Shown: one piece after another, positions 41,808 to 50,407 of the stretch | How the letters are laid out: each line of letters starts with the position of its first letter | Numbering within the stretch: the stretch's first letter is position 1 | IMG/VR virus record: IMGVR_UViG_3300010354_000081 | Span: 1-64,000 of that record | Direction: 5' to 3' (one strand) | DNA: 64,000 nt | Source: a virus | Made by a program: the position numbers and the translations under genes | Notes under the pieces: generated by a model | What the model was told of the DNA's origin: nothing | Databases searched by the model: none | The model's input: only the letters and a program-made list of their open reading frames with translations

Positions 41808-42770
41808 TTAAGCGGGCACAAATTTGCGAGGGTTGATCTCTCTACCTTGCTTTTTGTTGCCTGTACGTGCACGGCGCACTTTGTCCATCATGTCGTAGAG
41901 TTGTTTGGCACCTGCATCAGTTGAGCCATTACCTAAATGCGACACCACATCAGCAGGAACCACAAACTCACCGTCAGCAAGCCGAGCAGGTTGGCGGCGA
42001 CCAATACGAGCAGGAATCGAATCCGACATGCCATCTCCGGGTCCTTTCAACAGTCTGCCGCCATCAGAGTAACCACCAAGATCAGCGATACCACCCCTTG
42101 CCATCATTGTAACGGGGGTACCAGTCAGCCGAGCCGTGCTGCCAAGATCAATATCGGTAATCCCACCACCTCCAGCAAACGCGGGACGATACATTTCTGG
42201 TCTAAACCGGAATCTTTTTAGCGGACCATCGTACTCATTAGATGGGGCTGAAAAATTAGGCTGGTTAAATAGCGTATTGGAAAGACTACTGCCCGACATT
42301 GCAGCCTGTCCCGGGTTCTGAACGATGTAATTACCAAGTCGTTGCCCAAACTCAGGACCGCCCGGAGTGGACTTGAAGATGTCCATGAAACCAGTTTGTG
42401 GTACGACGTTCCCGGCAGTTTGGGTTATTGGTCCAACATTAAGCCCTGACTGCGCGTTTAACATACTTTGTTGCGCAGCTTCTCTTGACAGCCCGGCTGC
42501 CATAAGATCATCCAAACTACTTGCCGCAGCCGTCCCTACGTTGGCTCCTACATTCGCCCCGACATTCGCCCCCACGTTAGCAGCGGTAGAACCCGCAGTA
42601 CTAGCCGCAGTACCCGCTGCCTGCCCCCCTAAAGCTTGCCCAATGCCCGGCATAACTGCACCGCCCAAAGCTCCAAAGAGCGCTCCTTTTAGGGGGTCAC
42701 CACCTGTTAGGGCTGATGTACCTGCACCGGTTGCTGCGCCAACAAGTAGCGCTGTTTCTAAGCCGCCCAT
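41808..42770 (-). CDS. Internal virion/tail protein with Gly/Ala-rich N-terminus
   Basis: A 320-residue protein. The N-terminal 100 residues are hydrophobic Gly/Ala-rich (LLVGAATGAGTSALTGG, repeated ANVGANVG), like a membrane-active segment. The C-terminus has GPGDGMSDSIPA, ARLADGEFVVPADVVSHLGNG and AKQLYDMMDKVRRARTG, a block I recall from many aquatic-phage virion proteins. Probably delivered with DNA or part of the tail; exact role unknown. Confidence 0.65.
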   Translation of the reverse strand: MGGLETALLVGAATGAGTSALTGGDPLKGALFGALGGAVMPGIGQALGGQAAGTAASTAGSTAANVGANVGANVGANVGTAAASSLDDLMAAGLSREAAQQSMLNAQSGLNVGPITQTAGNVVPQTGFMDIFKSTPGGPEFGQRLGNYIVQNPGQAAMSGSSLSNTLFNQPNFSAPSNEYDGPLKRFRFRPEMYRPAFAGGGGITDIDLGSTARLTGTPVTMMARGGIADLGGYSDGGRLLKGPGDGMSDSIPARIGRRQPARLADGEFVVPADVVSHLGNGSTDAGAKQLYDMMDKVRRARTGNKKQGREINPRKFVPA

Positions 42771-42814
42771 AAGAGCCTCCTTAATTCGTAACTGGTCATA
42801 TTATGTTTGAACTG

Positions 42815-43981
42815 TCAAGTGATTACAATGGTTGGCGTGCCTATTCGCCCATAACCAGAAACCCCGATTGGGGTGATTTCAGTTTTAGGATTAAACGAGG
42901 CAGAAACATAGGACACAGTGGCAATAATTGACGGGGTTGCTGGAATTGCCGGGGTTGTACCAGATGCTGCAACTGCGGGAAGAGCTTGAACGGTTGTGGC
43001 TGTATTGTATGTATGCCACATGATCTCTATGTACTCGCCTGCCTCTAAGTCAATAAAAAAGTTCAAGGCCGCGACTAGGTGCCCGTCAATACTTCCGTGT
43101 TTGTTTGGAACTGAAAACTGACTATTGCTATTGGCTAGGTCAGCCGAAGCACTAAGCACACCGTTTTTTCTAAACCAAATATCTATGTCATGGATTTGAG
43201 AATCAGTATTTACCAACTGGGCGCTAAACTGAATATTGTATCTTCCAGAGTAAGTAACTACTAACTTTGATGATCTAGTTCCAGTGATTGTTGTACTGCT
43301 TACAGTCTGTGAAACACTTACGGAATAGGTTCCCGTACCGCCTGCCGTGCCGGTTAACTGAGTAACTATGTATGTATTAGCCGAAACCCCCGTTCCAGTA
43401 ATAAGCATTCCGGGCAGTATTGACCCAGCACTATTGGCTGTAACGGTTAGGGTGGTTGTAGCTATCGAACCAGTAAATGTGGCTGTATGGCTGCCAATAC
43501 TGACCCCATAGGAATAGTCCGTGGTGTCATAGGTCAGCGCATAGGCTGTGGTTATGTTGCCGTCTGCCTGATTTAAGGTGCTAGAAAACGCCCCGTGTGG
43601 GAAATTGATTTGCCTGCCAGCACCGGTAAACAAACTGGCGTTGACGTTGGAACCAGTTAAATTATTGAAAACACCATTCCCGCCTTGGAAGTTTGCAGCG
43701 GTGACCGTATTGGCCTGAAGCTGTTGTATGGTGGCAAATAGTGATGTCAGATTGGCAGTATTTACATTTGTTGCGTTTACGTTGGTCGCGTCAACCGTAT
43801 TAGCGTAGATCGTATCGAACGGTCCTGTGTAGGCTAGGGTGCGGATGATCTCACCAATGGCATTGTCGATTGTGTTGAAGTACAACCGCAAGACGTTAGT
43901 AAGCTGATCCTGATACCTAGCCTCATACTCGACAGTAGCTATCGGTAAGTTGGGAGCCTTTGACGGGATGAGGGTAGCCAT
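42815..43981 (-). CDS. Tail fibre/spike-like protein
   Basis: A 388-residue protein. The start at 43981 overlaps the upstream stop by one base (TAATG); a longer frame upstream is a shadow. Thr/Asn/Val-rich beta repeats ([18 protein letters not shown]) lead to a C-terminal domain with [16 protein letters not shown] and [13 protein letters not shown], typical of jelly-roll receptor- or fibre-type domains. It follows the stabilisation-type tail protein. Confidence 0.65.
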   Translation of the reverse strand: MATLIPSKAPNLPIATVEYEARYQDQLTNVLRLYFNTIDNAIGEIIRTLAYTGPFDTIYANTVDATNVNATNVNTANLTSLFATIQQLQANTVTAANFQGGNGVFNNLTGSNVNASLFTGAGRQINFPHGAFSSTLNQADGNITTAYALTYDTTDYSYGVSIGSHTATFTGSIATTTLTVTANSAGSILPGMLITGTGVSANTYIVTQLTGTAGGTGTYSVSVSQTVSSTTITGTRSSKLVVTYSGRYNIQFSAQLVNTDSQIHDIDIWFRKNGVLSASADLANSNSQFSVPNKHGSIDGHLVAALNFFIDLEAGEYIEIMWHTYNTATTVQALPAVAASGTTPAIPATPSIIATVSYVSASFNPKTEITPIGVSGYGRIGTPTIVIT

Positions 43982-46089
43982 TACCTGCGACCATCCGGCT
44001 TGATGTCGATTCGAGGGGCACCCAACTGCCACGTAGCCCCAAGCTGATTGGACTCAACTTTAAATGCCATCTGCCGCCCACGAACACGTACATATACGTA
44101 CTCAGTAAATGCTTCGATTGGTACTGTTGCCGTGCGCGTCACCGTACCAGAATCAGAACCCCCTACGGATGGTGGGTTAGTGTATCCAGAGCCAGAGTTC
44201 TTTAGCGGTATCAAAGTCATCGTCGCTTGCGGGGCGTTAGTAGTGGAGCCACGGAACGTAATGTCGGGCACGATACGCCAGATAAACCCGAAGTTATGCC
44301 CGTCCTCGATGTCAAATTCTGAAGACGTTATGTAGGCATTCATCGCAACCGGCGTGCCAGTAGTATTGTCGTCCAGACCATTCTCGTGATACACCAAGGT
44401 GTTGCTATATGTAGCAGCAAGTGGGTAGTCAAGAATACCGCTGTCAAGCCATGCGGTGCGCCCCATCGTGCCGTAGTACCAGATGTCTTCGAGGTAGTTG
44501 TACACGACATACTTGTCGATAACTGTGGAGTCAGCAGAACAATAGAACCACCAGACCTCGTTAAAGCCTTCGTTTGTACCCGCAAATATTTGCGCCGCTT
44601 GTGAAGTATTGATGTCGCTAAAAATATATTGCCGCAGATCGCAACGCAAAGTCTGCACCCGACCGTCATACTTGTAGAACTTATCTACACCGATCCAGTA
44701 CACAATGCCGGAAGCAACCGCTACGCAGTTCTGACCTTGTATAGAGATGTTGTCCGCAAGAAGCTGGGCACTCCATACATAAGGCGGTCCAAGATACTGC
44801 AACGAGTACACAGTACTATCGGTGAACACTACAATCTCTTGACGTGTCTGTAGCGCCGTAACAATCTCTGAGCCATGCGACAGCGTAAGACTACCTGCTT
44901 GTGTAGTTGCCGCTGGCGTCCAGTTAACTGCATCTTCCTGATCCGACCACCTAATTAGCATTGGATTTAGCTCGGTGTCGGTGTAGTCGTTGGTTCCGAA
45001 CGCAAACACAAACCGGAAGATGTCAGACACAAACACGAAGTTCTGTACCACCGGAACGTCCGATGCCCCACCAAAGTCGGCTAAGTTAACCGCACGGGAA
45101 GATATGTACTGCGTACCAGACCCAGCACCACTAGTATTTACAAGCGCCCCAGTTGCCGTTGTGGAGACATTAAATACAGTAGTGCCCCCAGTAATTACAC
45201 CGTTGCGTACGTAGTAAGTCGTGCCAGTTGTCAGCCCAGTAGGTAAAGCACCCGAAGTCTCAAGCGTAATTGGTGTACCGTCAAACAGTGGTACCGCTGC
45301 TGTAAGTACTGCTGGAGAAGCAACAGTGATGGTCACAACTACAGGAGTAGGGCCAATAGCGGTAACCCAGTAATAAATAGCTCCACCGCGAGGGCCGAAC
45401 ACTAAATCTTGCCCAAAATTACTTTGGCTCCACAGGCTCATGGCACCAAAAGTTGTTTCTCCAAAACCCCAAGCGTCGCTTCCCCAGCCACCTGCGCCCC
45501 AACCACTTAAGGGTATAGCTGCCGCAGCACCTGTATTAATCTGGTACACCGCACGGACAGTAGAGCCTCCATTACCAGAATCCCCAGCGGTGGCGTTAAC
45601 GCCCACAGTTATTGTGTAAGTATTGGCGCTAAGCACCGTGACTTGATGCTCGGTATTTAGAATAGCCGCAGTAATAGCCCCGCCCAAACTAACCGCACCG
45701 TTATAAGTAACGAAATCCCCTGTTGTGCAACCATGCGACGTGTCTGTAACCGTAATTACCGGGGAGCCATTACTTGCTGCAAACGGACCGTTTAGCGTCG
45801 CCGCAGCACGTATGGGGGTGATGTCGTAGTAGCCGCCACCCCGGGAAATATAAAACTTGAGGTTTGTACCTACGCCAATCAAAGTGACGAACTGAAGCGT
45901 AACCCACGCCCAAAGTGATCGGCACACTCCTAAAAACGTGTTTACACTTAGTGGCGTCCAACCACCTACTTTTTCTGGCGTGCCTTGACGAAATCTGATC
46001 TTGTCGCAGTCGTAATAGCCCCCTTCGGTTGTATACCGTGTGTTCTCGCGGTTAACGCCGGGGCGGAACAATAACTTTTTGAGAGGCAT
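43981..46089 (-). CDS. Tail accessory/stabilisation-type protein (P22 gp10-like)
   Basis: A 702-residue protein beginning [20 protein letters not shown], then [23 protein letters not shown] recognise this N-terminus from large tail proteins of aquatic podovirus-like phages. The repeated beta segments and length fit the P22 gp10/T7 gp12 nozzle class (a beta-propeller tail tube). Placement is by resemblance, not by search. It lies after the spanin genes and before the fibre-like gene. Confidence 0.65.
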   Translation of the reverse strand: MPLKKLLFRPGVNRENTRYTTEGGYYDCDKIRFRQGTPEKVGGWTPLSVNTFLGVCRSLWAWVTLQFVTLIGVGTNLKFYISRGGGYYDITPIRAAATLNGPFAASNGSPVITVTDTSHGCTTGDFVTYNGAVSLGGAITAAILNTEHQVTVLSANTYTITVGVNATAGDSGNGGSTVRAVYQINTGAAAAIPLSGWGAGGWGSDAWGFGETTFGAMSLWSQSNFGQDLVFGPRGGAIYYWVTAIGPTPVVVTITVASPAVLTAAVPLFDGTPITLETSGALPTGLTTGTTYYVRNGVITGGTTVFNVSTTATGALVNTSGAGSGTQYISSRAVNLADFGGASDVPVVQNFVFVSDIFRFVFAFGTNDYTDTELNPMLIRWSDQEDAVNWTPAATTQAGSLTLSHGSEIVTALQTRQEIVVFTDSTVYSLQYLGPPYVWSAQLLADNISIQGQNCVAVASGIVYWIGVDKFYKYDGRVQTLRCDLRQYIFSDINTSQAAQIFAGTNEGFNEVWWFYCSADSTVIDKYVVYNYLEDIWYYGTMGRTAWLDSGILDYPLAATYSNTLVYHENGLDDNTTGTPVAMNAYITSSEFDIEDGHNFGFIWRIVPDITFRGSTTNAPQATMTLIPLKNSGSGYTNPPSVGGSDSGTVTRTATVPIEAFTEYVYVRVRGRQMAFKVESNQLGATWQLGAPRIDIKPDGRR

Positions 46090-46563
46090 TTATTTCACCG
46101 TTTGTCTGGCCGCGTCATACTGGGCGTAGCATTGCTTGAGGGCGATTCTGAGTTCGTCGGCTTCTCTAGCGACCCTGACAAGAAATTCGCCATCCTCTCG
46201 GTAAAGCTGCTTTCCGGTACAGGCACTTGATCCAACGCCGGTGGTACTGGGCACGGTACTTGTTTGGGAGGTGGGGCGAGTTTGGCGGTCGCGCAGGCTG
46301 TTAGCAAGAGCGGTATTCCTAGCAGCAATTTCACGGATTTCACGATCTTTCTCCTGTCGCAACCTATCTGCACCCATCTGGAGTTGTTGCTGTTTCTCTA
46401 CAGACTCCTCCATCGCCTTAACATACTGAACATACTGGGCAGTCTTTTCGTTATCCCACTGCTGTTGAATCTTGGCTCGCCCTGCCTGATTTCCTTGATA
46501 ATACCCCCCAGTAGCCGCTGCGCCAACAGCTAAGACGAAGGCAAGTATCAGCCACGGGTTCAC
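46090..46563 (-). CDS. Rz-type i-spanin
   Basis: A 157-residue protein with an N-terminal membrane anchor (WLILAFVLAVGAAATGGYY), then a long periplasmic coiled coil (QQQWDNEKTAQYVQYVKAMEES). This is the classic inner-membrane spanin, which with Rz1 fuses inner and outer membranes at lysis. It follows the endolysin directly (4-base overlap) and contains the Rz1 gene in another frame. This pair shows that the host has an outer membrane. Confidence 0.88.
   Translation of the reverse strand: MNPWLILAFVLAVGAAATGGYYQGNQAGRAKIQQQWDNEKTAQYVQYVKAMEESVEKQQQLQMGADRLRQEKDREIREIAARNTALANSLRDRQTRPTSQTSTVPSTTGVGSSACTGKQLYREDGEFLVRVAREADELRIALKQCYAQYDAARQTVK
46095..46373 (-). CDS. Rz1-type o-spanin lipoprotein, embedded in Rz
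   Basis: A 92-residue frame lying wholly inside the Rz gene in another frame. It has a lipoprotein signal with lipobox LLTAC (Cys 27), followed by a Pro-rich stretch (KLAPPPKQVPCPVPP), as in Rz1 proteins. The start used is the first in-frame one and could lie a few codons later. The embedded arrangement is known from lambda and many phages. Confidence 0.85.
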   Translation of the reverse strand: MQIGCDRRKIVKSVKLLLGIPLLLTACATAKLAPPPKQVPCPVPPALDQVPVPESSFTERMANFLSGSLEKPTNSESPSSNATPSMTRPDKR

Positions 46564-47045
46564 TTTGGCTCCGAGAAGTACAGGGCGATCTCATCGTTTC
46601 GACGCTTGACCAGCCCCGGCAAGACTTTGCCACCCGCCTTGGTGAACTTCAGGAACTCCTGCTTCACGCCGTCAAAGTCCCCACGGTTGTGCTTCTGCCG
46701 CAGGGTTGACCGTTGGAGAGTGCCTAGCCCAACATTGAATGCAAAGCTGACCAACGCTCCCAAGCGATTTTCGTTAAGATGGTCAGGGCAGTAACGAAGA
46801 ACGCCAGCGACAAAGCGCTGTAAGTCTTTCTCAAGGATTTTATCCACTTCGTCTTTGCTGAATACACGGAAGTCCTCTATCTTTAGTGCGAACTTGTCGC
46901 GTTGATCAATTGGCATCTTACCCTGCTCAGGGTAGAGCACATGCCCCACCCCGATAGTCCACAGCTTTGCCGGACACTTGTAGGGCTTGTACCGCACCCC
47001 CTCGTGATGCTTAATCATTGCAATTGTGGCAAGTGGTAGCTTCAT
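46560..47045 (-). CDS. Endolysin (GH24-type lysozyme)
   Basis: A 161-residue muramidase. The catalytic spacing E15-x8-C24-x5-T30 in HHEGVRYKPYKCPAKLWTIG is the E-8aa-(D/C)-5aa-T signature of the T4/P21 lysozyme family. RLGALVSFAFNVGLG and the Arg-rich end are also family-typical. There is no signal peptide, although the N-terminus is mildly hydrophobic, so holin-dependent export is likely. Lies between the holin candidate and Rz. Confidence 0.92.
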   Translation of the reverse strand: MKLPLATIAMIKHHEGVRYKPYKCPAKLWTIGVGHVLYPEQGKMPIDQRDKFALKIEDFRVFSKDEVDKILEKDLQRFVAGVLRYCPDHLNENRLGALVSFAFNVGLGTLQRSTLRQKHNRGDFDGVKQEFLKFTKAGGKVLPGLVKRRNDEIALYFSEPK

Positions 47046-47116
47046 GGCAAATTAACTATCAAATAAGCACACAAACCGACGGTAATTAACAGCTTGGCGT
47101 AGACCAGATAGATCAC
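47042..47116 (-). CDS. 24-residue hydrophobic peptide between holin and endolysin
   Basis: A GTG-start frame (MIYLVYAKLLITVGLCAYLI...) that exactly fills the gap between the holin-like gene and the endolysin, overlapping each by about 4 bases. It is a single transmembrane helix. The tight fit supports translation, but it is very short. It may tune lysis timing or may be chance. Confidence 0.4.
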   Translation of the reverse strand: MIYLVYAKLLITVGLCAYLIVNLP

Positions 47117-47625
47117 TTACCAGCCTTGCTGTTACCACGGGAACCAAACCACATTGCGATGATCGTGCCCAAGAGCGCCATCTCATCCGCGTCAAACACA
47201 ATCTCCATGATCTGAATCAACTCGCCAATGGAAGTCACCTTGTCGCCGTGTAGGAAAATCCACAGCATTGTCAGCAGGTTGATCAGGACTAGCTCAAACA
47301 CAAAGATGAACGTGACAAACGGACGGGTAGCCGCCGTCATGTCCTTGACCCACTGGGATGAAGACTCCAACAGCTTCTCTTGGTTGCCGTAGACCATGCC
47401 CATCTGAGCCATGTACTGCTGGTGATCCTGCTCGTCATTCTCGCGGACTTCTTCTGTTTTATCCGCCGGGGAATAGCCCTTGTCAGTCAGCCGGAGTTGC
47501 TGCTGCATCTGCATGTGCAAAATGTCCAATTCGTGCTTCTTATCCGCACGGTCTTGCAAAATGTCAAAGAGTCTTGGGAACAGAGCGACAATGTAGCCGC
47601 CAATAGTAGAGATCAGAGTCAGCAT
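47113..47625 (-). CDS. Holin-like multi-pass membrane protein
   Basis: A 170-residue protein with one hydrophobic helix near the N-terminus (GGYIVALFPRLFDIL) and at least two near the C-terminus (FVTFIFVFELVLINLLTMLW and MALLGTIIAMWFGSR), separated by a charged middle. This resembles three-helix holins (for example the GTA_holin_3TM group). It directly precedes the endolysin. Function is inferred from context. Confidence 0.7.
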   Translation of the reverse strand: MLTLISTIGGYIVALFPRLFDILQDRADKKHELDILHMQMQQQLRLTDKGYSPADKTEEVRENDEQDHQQYMAQMGMVYGNQEKLLESSSQWVKDMTAATRPFVTFIFVFELVLINLLTMLWIFLHGDKVTSIGELIQIMEIVFDADEMALLGTIIAMWFGSRGNSKAGK

Positions 47626-47634
47626 GATTGCTCC

Positions 47635-47940
47635 TTATTTACCGTACATCCGTTCAATTTGTATTTCTTTGCGCAACTCCCGCATCTTCTTTACTTCTTG
47701 TACCGCTGCCTGTGTTGCGTAATACATGTCGTAGTACATAAAGGCAAGAACTGGCATCACGATGAAGAACGTCAACAGCACGGCAAGCACCACGACAATC
47801 AGTGACCAAGGGACGTTTTCATCATTGTGCTTCTTGTCGTCAGCCACATCAGCCCCACTGCCCACGCTACTACGAAAACCACGGCTGAAATCCACGTTAG
47901 CTTTGCCCTGATTTCCGCTATTCTTTTTCTGCGTCGCCAT
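47635..47940 (-). CDS. Small membrane protein overlapping the previous gene
   Basis: A 101-residue protein with one membrane helix (SLIVVVLAVLLTFFIVMPVL) and a basic/charged C-terminal tail. Its first 142 bases overlap, in another frame, the end of the gene at 47799. Both frames look coding, since each holds a long hydrophobic segment and a start or stop in context. Possibly a lysis accessory or an anti-holin. Confidence 0.7.
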   Translation of the reverse strand: MATQKKNSGNQGKANVDFSRGFRSSVGSGADVADDKKHNDENVPWSLIVVVLAVLLTFFIVMPVLAFMYYDMYYATQAAVQEVKKMRELRKEIQIERMYGK

Positions 47941-48377
47941 CTTGCGATTTGTATCAGTCTAAGTTCCTCGGCGTGGGCTGCTTCCTGCTCTTTGACGATG
48001 GTCTGCCACATGTCTTCAAACTTGCTCCAGAGTGACCCCAACTCCGGCGGCGCTCGGTACACCATTGTCTCTCGTATCTCCGCCAACATAGCATCCAGCC
48101 TCGTCGTTATGATAATGCGCCGCAGTGCCCGTCTACCAATACTCTCGTCACCTTTGTATACCTTGCTACCTTCCATCTGTTCTGCCAGTAACGCCTTACT
48201 CAGAGCATCGTAGCTGTCCATCAACACACCCAACTGATCACCGATTTGGGTGTAAACGTCGTTGGGGTCAGACTTGGCTATCTCCTGCACCCTCTGCACT
48301 TCCGCGTGGTACTGCTGTTTCTGTATAGGTGTCGGGTCAACAATCTTGTTGTACTGCTCTTTCAAATCATTCAGCAC
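47799..48377 (-). CDS. Membrane-anchored helical protein (start uncertain)
   Basis: 192 residues from a GTG. The C-terminal membrane helix is TWISAVVFVVAWAVGLMWL, preceded by a charged helical domain. The frame stays open for another 36 codons upstream with protein-like sequence (DPLTLLAAANAAVAAVKKGCELY) back to an ATT at 48485 just after the preceding stop, with no ATG. The true start may be this ATT, which would make 228 residues. Lies in the lysis region; a holin or regulatory role is possible. Confidence 0.7.
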   Translation of the reverse strand: MLNDLKEQYNKIVDPTPIQKQQYHAEVQRVQEIAKSDPNDVYTQIGDQLGVLMDSYDALSKALLAEQMEGSKVYKGDESIGRRALRRIIITTRLDAMLAEIRETMVYRAPPELGSLWSKFEDMWQTIVKEQEAAHAEELRLIQIARWRRRKRIAEIRAKLTWISAVVFVVAWAVGLMWLTTRSTMMKTSLGH

Positions 48378-48496
48378 GTCTTTGACGTCACCCGCTGCGC
48401 CCTTGATCTCTTTGTAAAGCTCACAGCCCTTCTTAACCGCCGCAACAGCAGCATTTGCAGCAGCGAGAAGGGTTAGCGGGTCAATTTTTTACCCCA

Positions 48497-48838
48497 TCAA
48501 GCGTTCAACGCAGTTAGTCTGCCCCAAACCCAAGCCGAAGCCGCAGCCGGATCGAACGGTATCGTAGCCTCTGGGTCATTAGGATTGGCAGGGTCAGGCT
48601 GTGTCCAATTTGCGCCAACTTGCGCCAGATAAGCCTGAAGGTCAGCTTGCGTAGGGATGACTTCCGCATCGCCTGTGTTGTTGTCCTCAGAGATGCCAAT
48701 CATCACCATGTCTCGCGGAGAAGGCGTAGATGGGTCGCCAACGACAAAAACCCCACCGACACCCTCTGGGTGCAGGCAGAGAAAGGAAGGTACGGTGCCG
48801 TCAGCGTTAAGACGGTACTTGATGCATTGGTGTGCCAT
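48497..48838 (-). CDS. Small virion-region protein, unknown
   Basis: A 113-residue protein. The start at 48838 follows AAGGAG; a longer frame upstream lies in the glycosyltransferase gene. It has MAHQCIKYRLNADGTV and ends in WVWGRLTALNA. It overlaps the upstream gene by 32 bases. Not recognised. Confidence 0.7.
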   Translation of the reverse strand: MAHQCIKYRLNADGTVPSFLCLHPEGVGGVFVVGDPSTPSPRDMVMIGISEDNNTGDAEVIPTQADLQAYLAQVGANWTQPDPANPNDPEATIPFDPAAASAWVWGRLTALNA

Positions 48839-49553
48839 GAAAAGCTCCTTGTTGTGCATATTGCCCACTAAAACAATACGCCCCGAAGTGACCCAGTTCG
48901 CACCACGGAGCAACCCAAACCGTACCGCCGTACTGCCGGTACATATGACAAAAGTTGTAGTCTTCTGACAATAGCTCGTGATCGACGTTCTGTACTTTGA
49001 AGAAGTCGTAAACCTCAGCATGTACAGGGATCGTTGAGCCACCGTTCATGTAGTAACCCACATGCGGACGCAACTTCTCAAAGACATCACGGCGAATCAA
49101 CATGAACCCAGTACCCGCATGTTTGACTTGGAACGGCTGGTTGGGATCAGTCATATCATGACCGGGCAACTTGTTCACATTGAACACGCCTGTCAACTTG
49201 TACAAGTCTTGGTAGCCTGCCTGCGCCCCTTTTCTGACCGCATCCCAATTGATGCCTTTCATTGGAACCGCGCCAGCGATGATCCCCTTATCCGCCTTGA
49301 TCATCCGAGCAATGTCGTTCGGCACGAACTTCTGATCAGCATCAATGAACATCAAGTGCGTAGCATCCGTATTCAAGAAGTGCCAAGCAATCGTGTTCCT
49401 GCCTCGCTGAATCAAAGATTCGTTACCAAGAAATATGCAGGTCAGTTTGATGTTGTACTGGAGACAGGCTTCCTTCAAGGCAAGCAACGACTGCACATAT
49501 TCCGTGCACATCATGCCGCCATAAGCAGGGGTGCCTATAACCAAGTGCATCAC
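48807..49553 (-). CDS. Glycosyltransferase (GT-A, family 2-like)
   Basis: A 248-residue protein. It begins HLVIGTPAYGG, then NESLIQRGRNTIAWHFL, and MFIDADQKF with the DxD-type metal/nucleotide-sugar motif of GT-A enzymes. KHAGTGFMLIRRDVFEKL is the usual acceptor-side motif, and LLSEDYNFC follows. It lies between fibre genes and lysis genes, so it may glycosylate virion proteins or change host surface sugars. It starts in a 4-base overlap with the upstream gene. Confidence 0.82.
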   Translation of the reverse strand: MMHLVIGTPAYGGMMCTEYVQSLLALKEACLQYNIKLTCIFLGNESLIQRGRNTIAWHFLNTDATHLMFIDADQKFVPNDIARMIKADKGIIAGAVPMKGINWDAVRKGAQAGYQDLYKLTGVFNVNKLPGHDMTDPNQPFQVKHAGTGFMLIRRDVFEKLRPHVGYYMNGGSTIPVHAEVYDFFKVQNVDHELLSEDYNFCHMYRQYGGTVWVAPWCELGHFGAYCFSGQYAQQGAFHGTPMHQVPS

Positions 49554-50395
49554 GCCACCTTCTTGTCAGGGTCAGGTGCCTGCTCTAAGAGCGGCGTATT
49601 CGTCAACGACGAGCGATCAAATACCGAGAAGCCGCGACGCTTGGCGAAGGTCTCAGGGTCTTTCTCCCACTTGTCTGCACAAGCCTCTAGCCAGCGCATC
49701 GTCATCTCATGGGTCGGTGCCTGACCGTTAGAGATCAGTTGATTCTCCATGTTCAGGTAAGCAAAAACTTCAGCCTGAGCTTGTGCCGCATTGATGCCTA
49801 AGTCGAACAGGTAGATCAGGTTGCCCTCATCAATCATGCCGTTGCGGCTACGAGCAGCGTTCAATGCCTGCTTCATACAAGTCATAATGTGGTAGCGAGA
49901 CTCTTCGCGCTCGTAATCTTCTTCGGTGATCTCGTTCTTGCCTACCTTTTCCAGCAGTTGCTTGTGCTGGTTGACCATGAAGTTCATCTTACGCAGTGCG
50001 CCGTTCACATGGTTTTGCGTACCTTCGAGGTGGCTGTTGATTTCAAGGATTTCGATCTCTAGCAGTTCGCGGTCAAGCTCGTCAGTGCAGGATTCAAGTT
50101 CTCGTTGCTTCTTTTTCAGTTCGACCTGCTTCTTACGCATATTGACGTAGGCTTCTTGCAGGGCTGATTTGGTGCGATCAATCTCAGCCAAGGTATGCTT
50201 GATGGAGCGGATCGGGGTGATTGCCGTCACATCTAAAGTCACCTGCATGAACTGGGAATGGGACTTGTGGAAGTTGCTGGTGTCCTTGGCAACCGCAGGC
50301 AAACGGTCTTGGATGTTCTTCAACATCAAGTTGTACTCTGGCTTTTTAACTTCCAAAGCCGTTTGCATATTGCTGATGATTAGATCGTTTGACAT
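49550..50395 (-). CDS. Coiled-coil protein between fibres and glycosyltransferase
   Basis: A 281-residue, strongly helical protein with a long coiled coil (LAEIDRTKSALQEAYVNMRKKQVELKKK... by pattern) and a small C-terminal domain with Trp and Cys. It follows the largest fibre gene; fibre chaperones often sit there, but no clear match. AAAGGAG precedes ATG. Confidence 0.7.
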   Translation of the reverse strand: MSNDLIISNMQTALEVKKPEYNLMLKNIQDRLPAVAKDTSNFHKSHSQFMQVTLDVTAITPIRSIKHTLAEIDRTKSALQEAYVNMRKKQVELKKKQRELESCTDELDRELLEIEILEINSHLEGTQNHVNGALRKMNFMVNQHKQLLEKVGKNEITEEDYEREESRYHIMTCMKQALNAARSRNGMIDEGNLIYLFDLGINAAQAQAEVFAYLNMENQLISNGQAPTHEMTMRWLEACADKWEKDPETFAKRRGFSVFDRSSLTNTPLLEQAPDPDKKVA

Positions 50396-50407
50396 TCTCT
50401 CTCCTTT

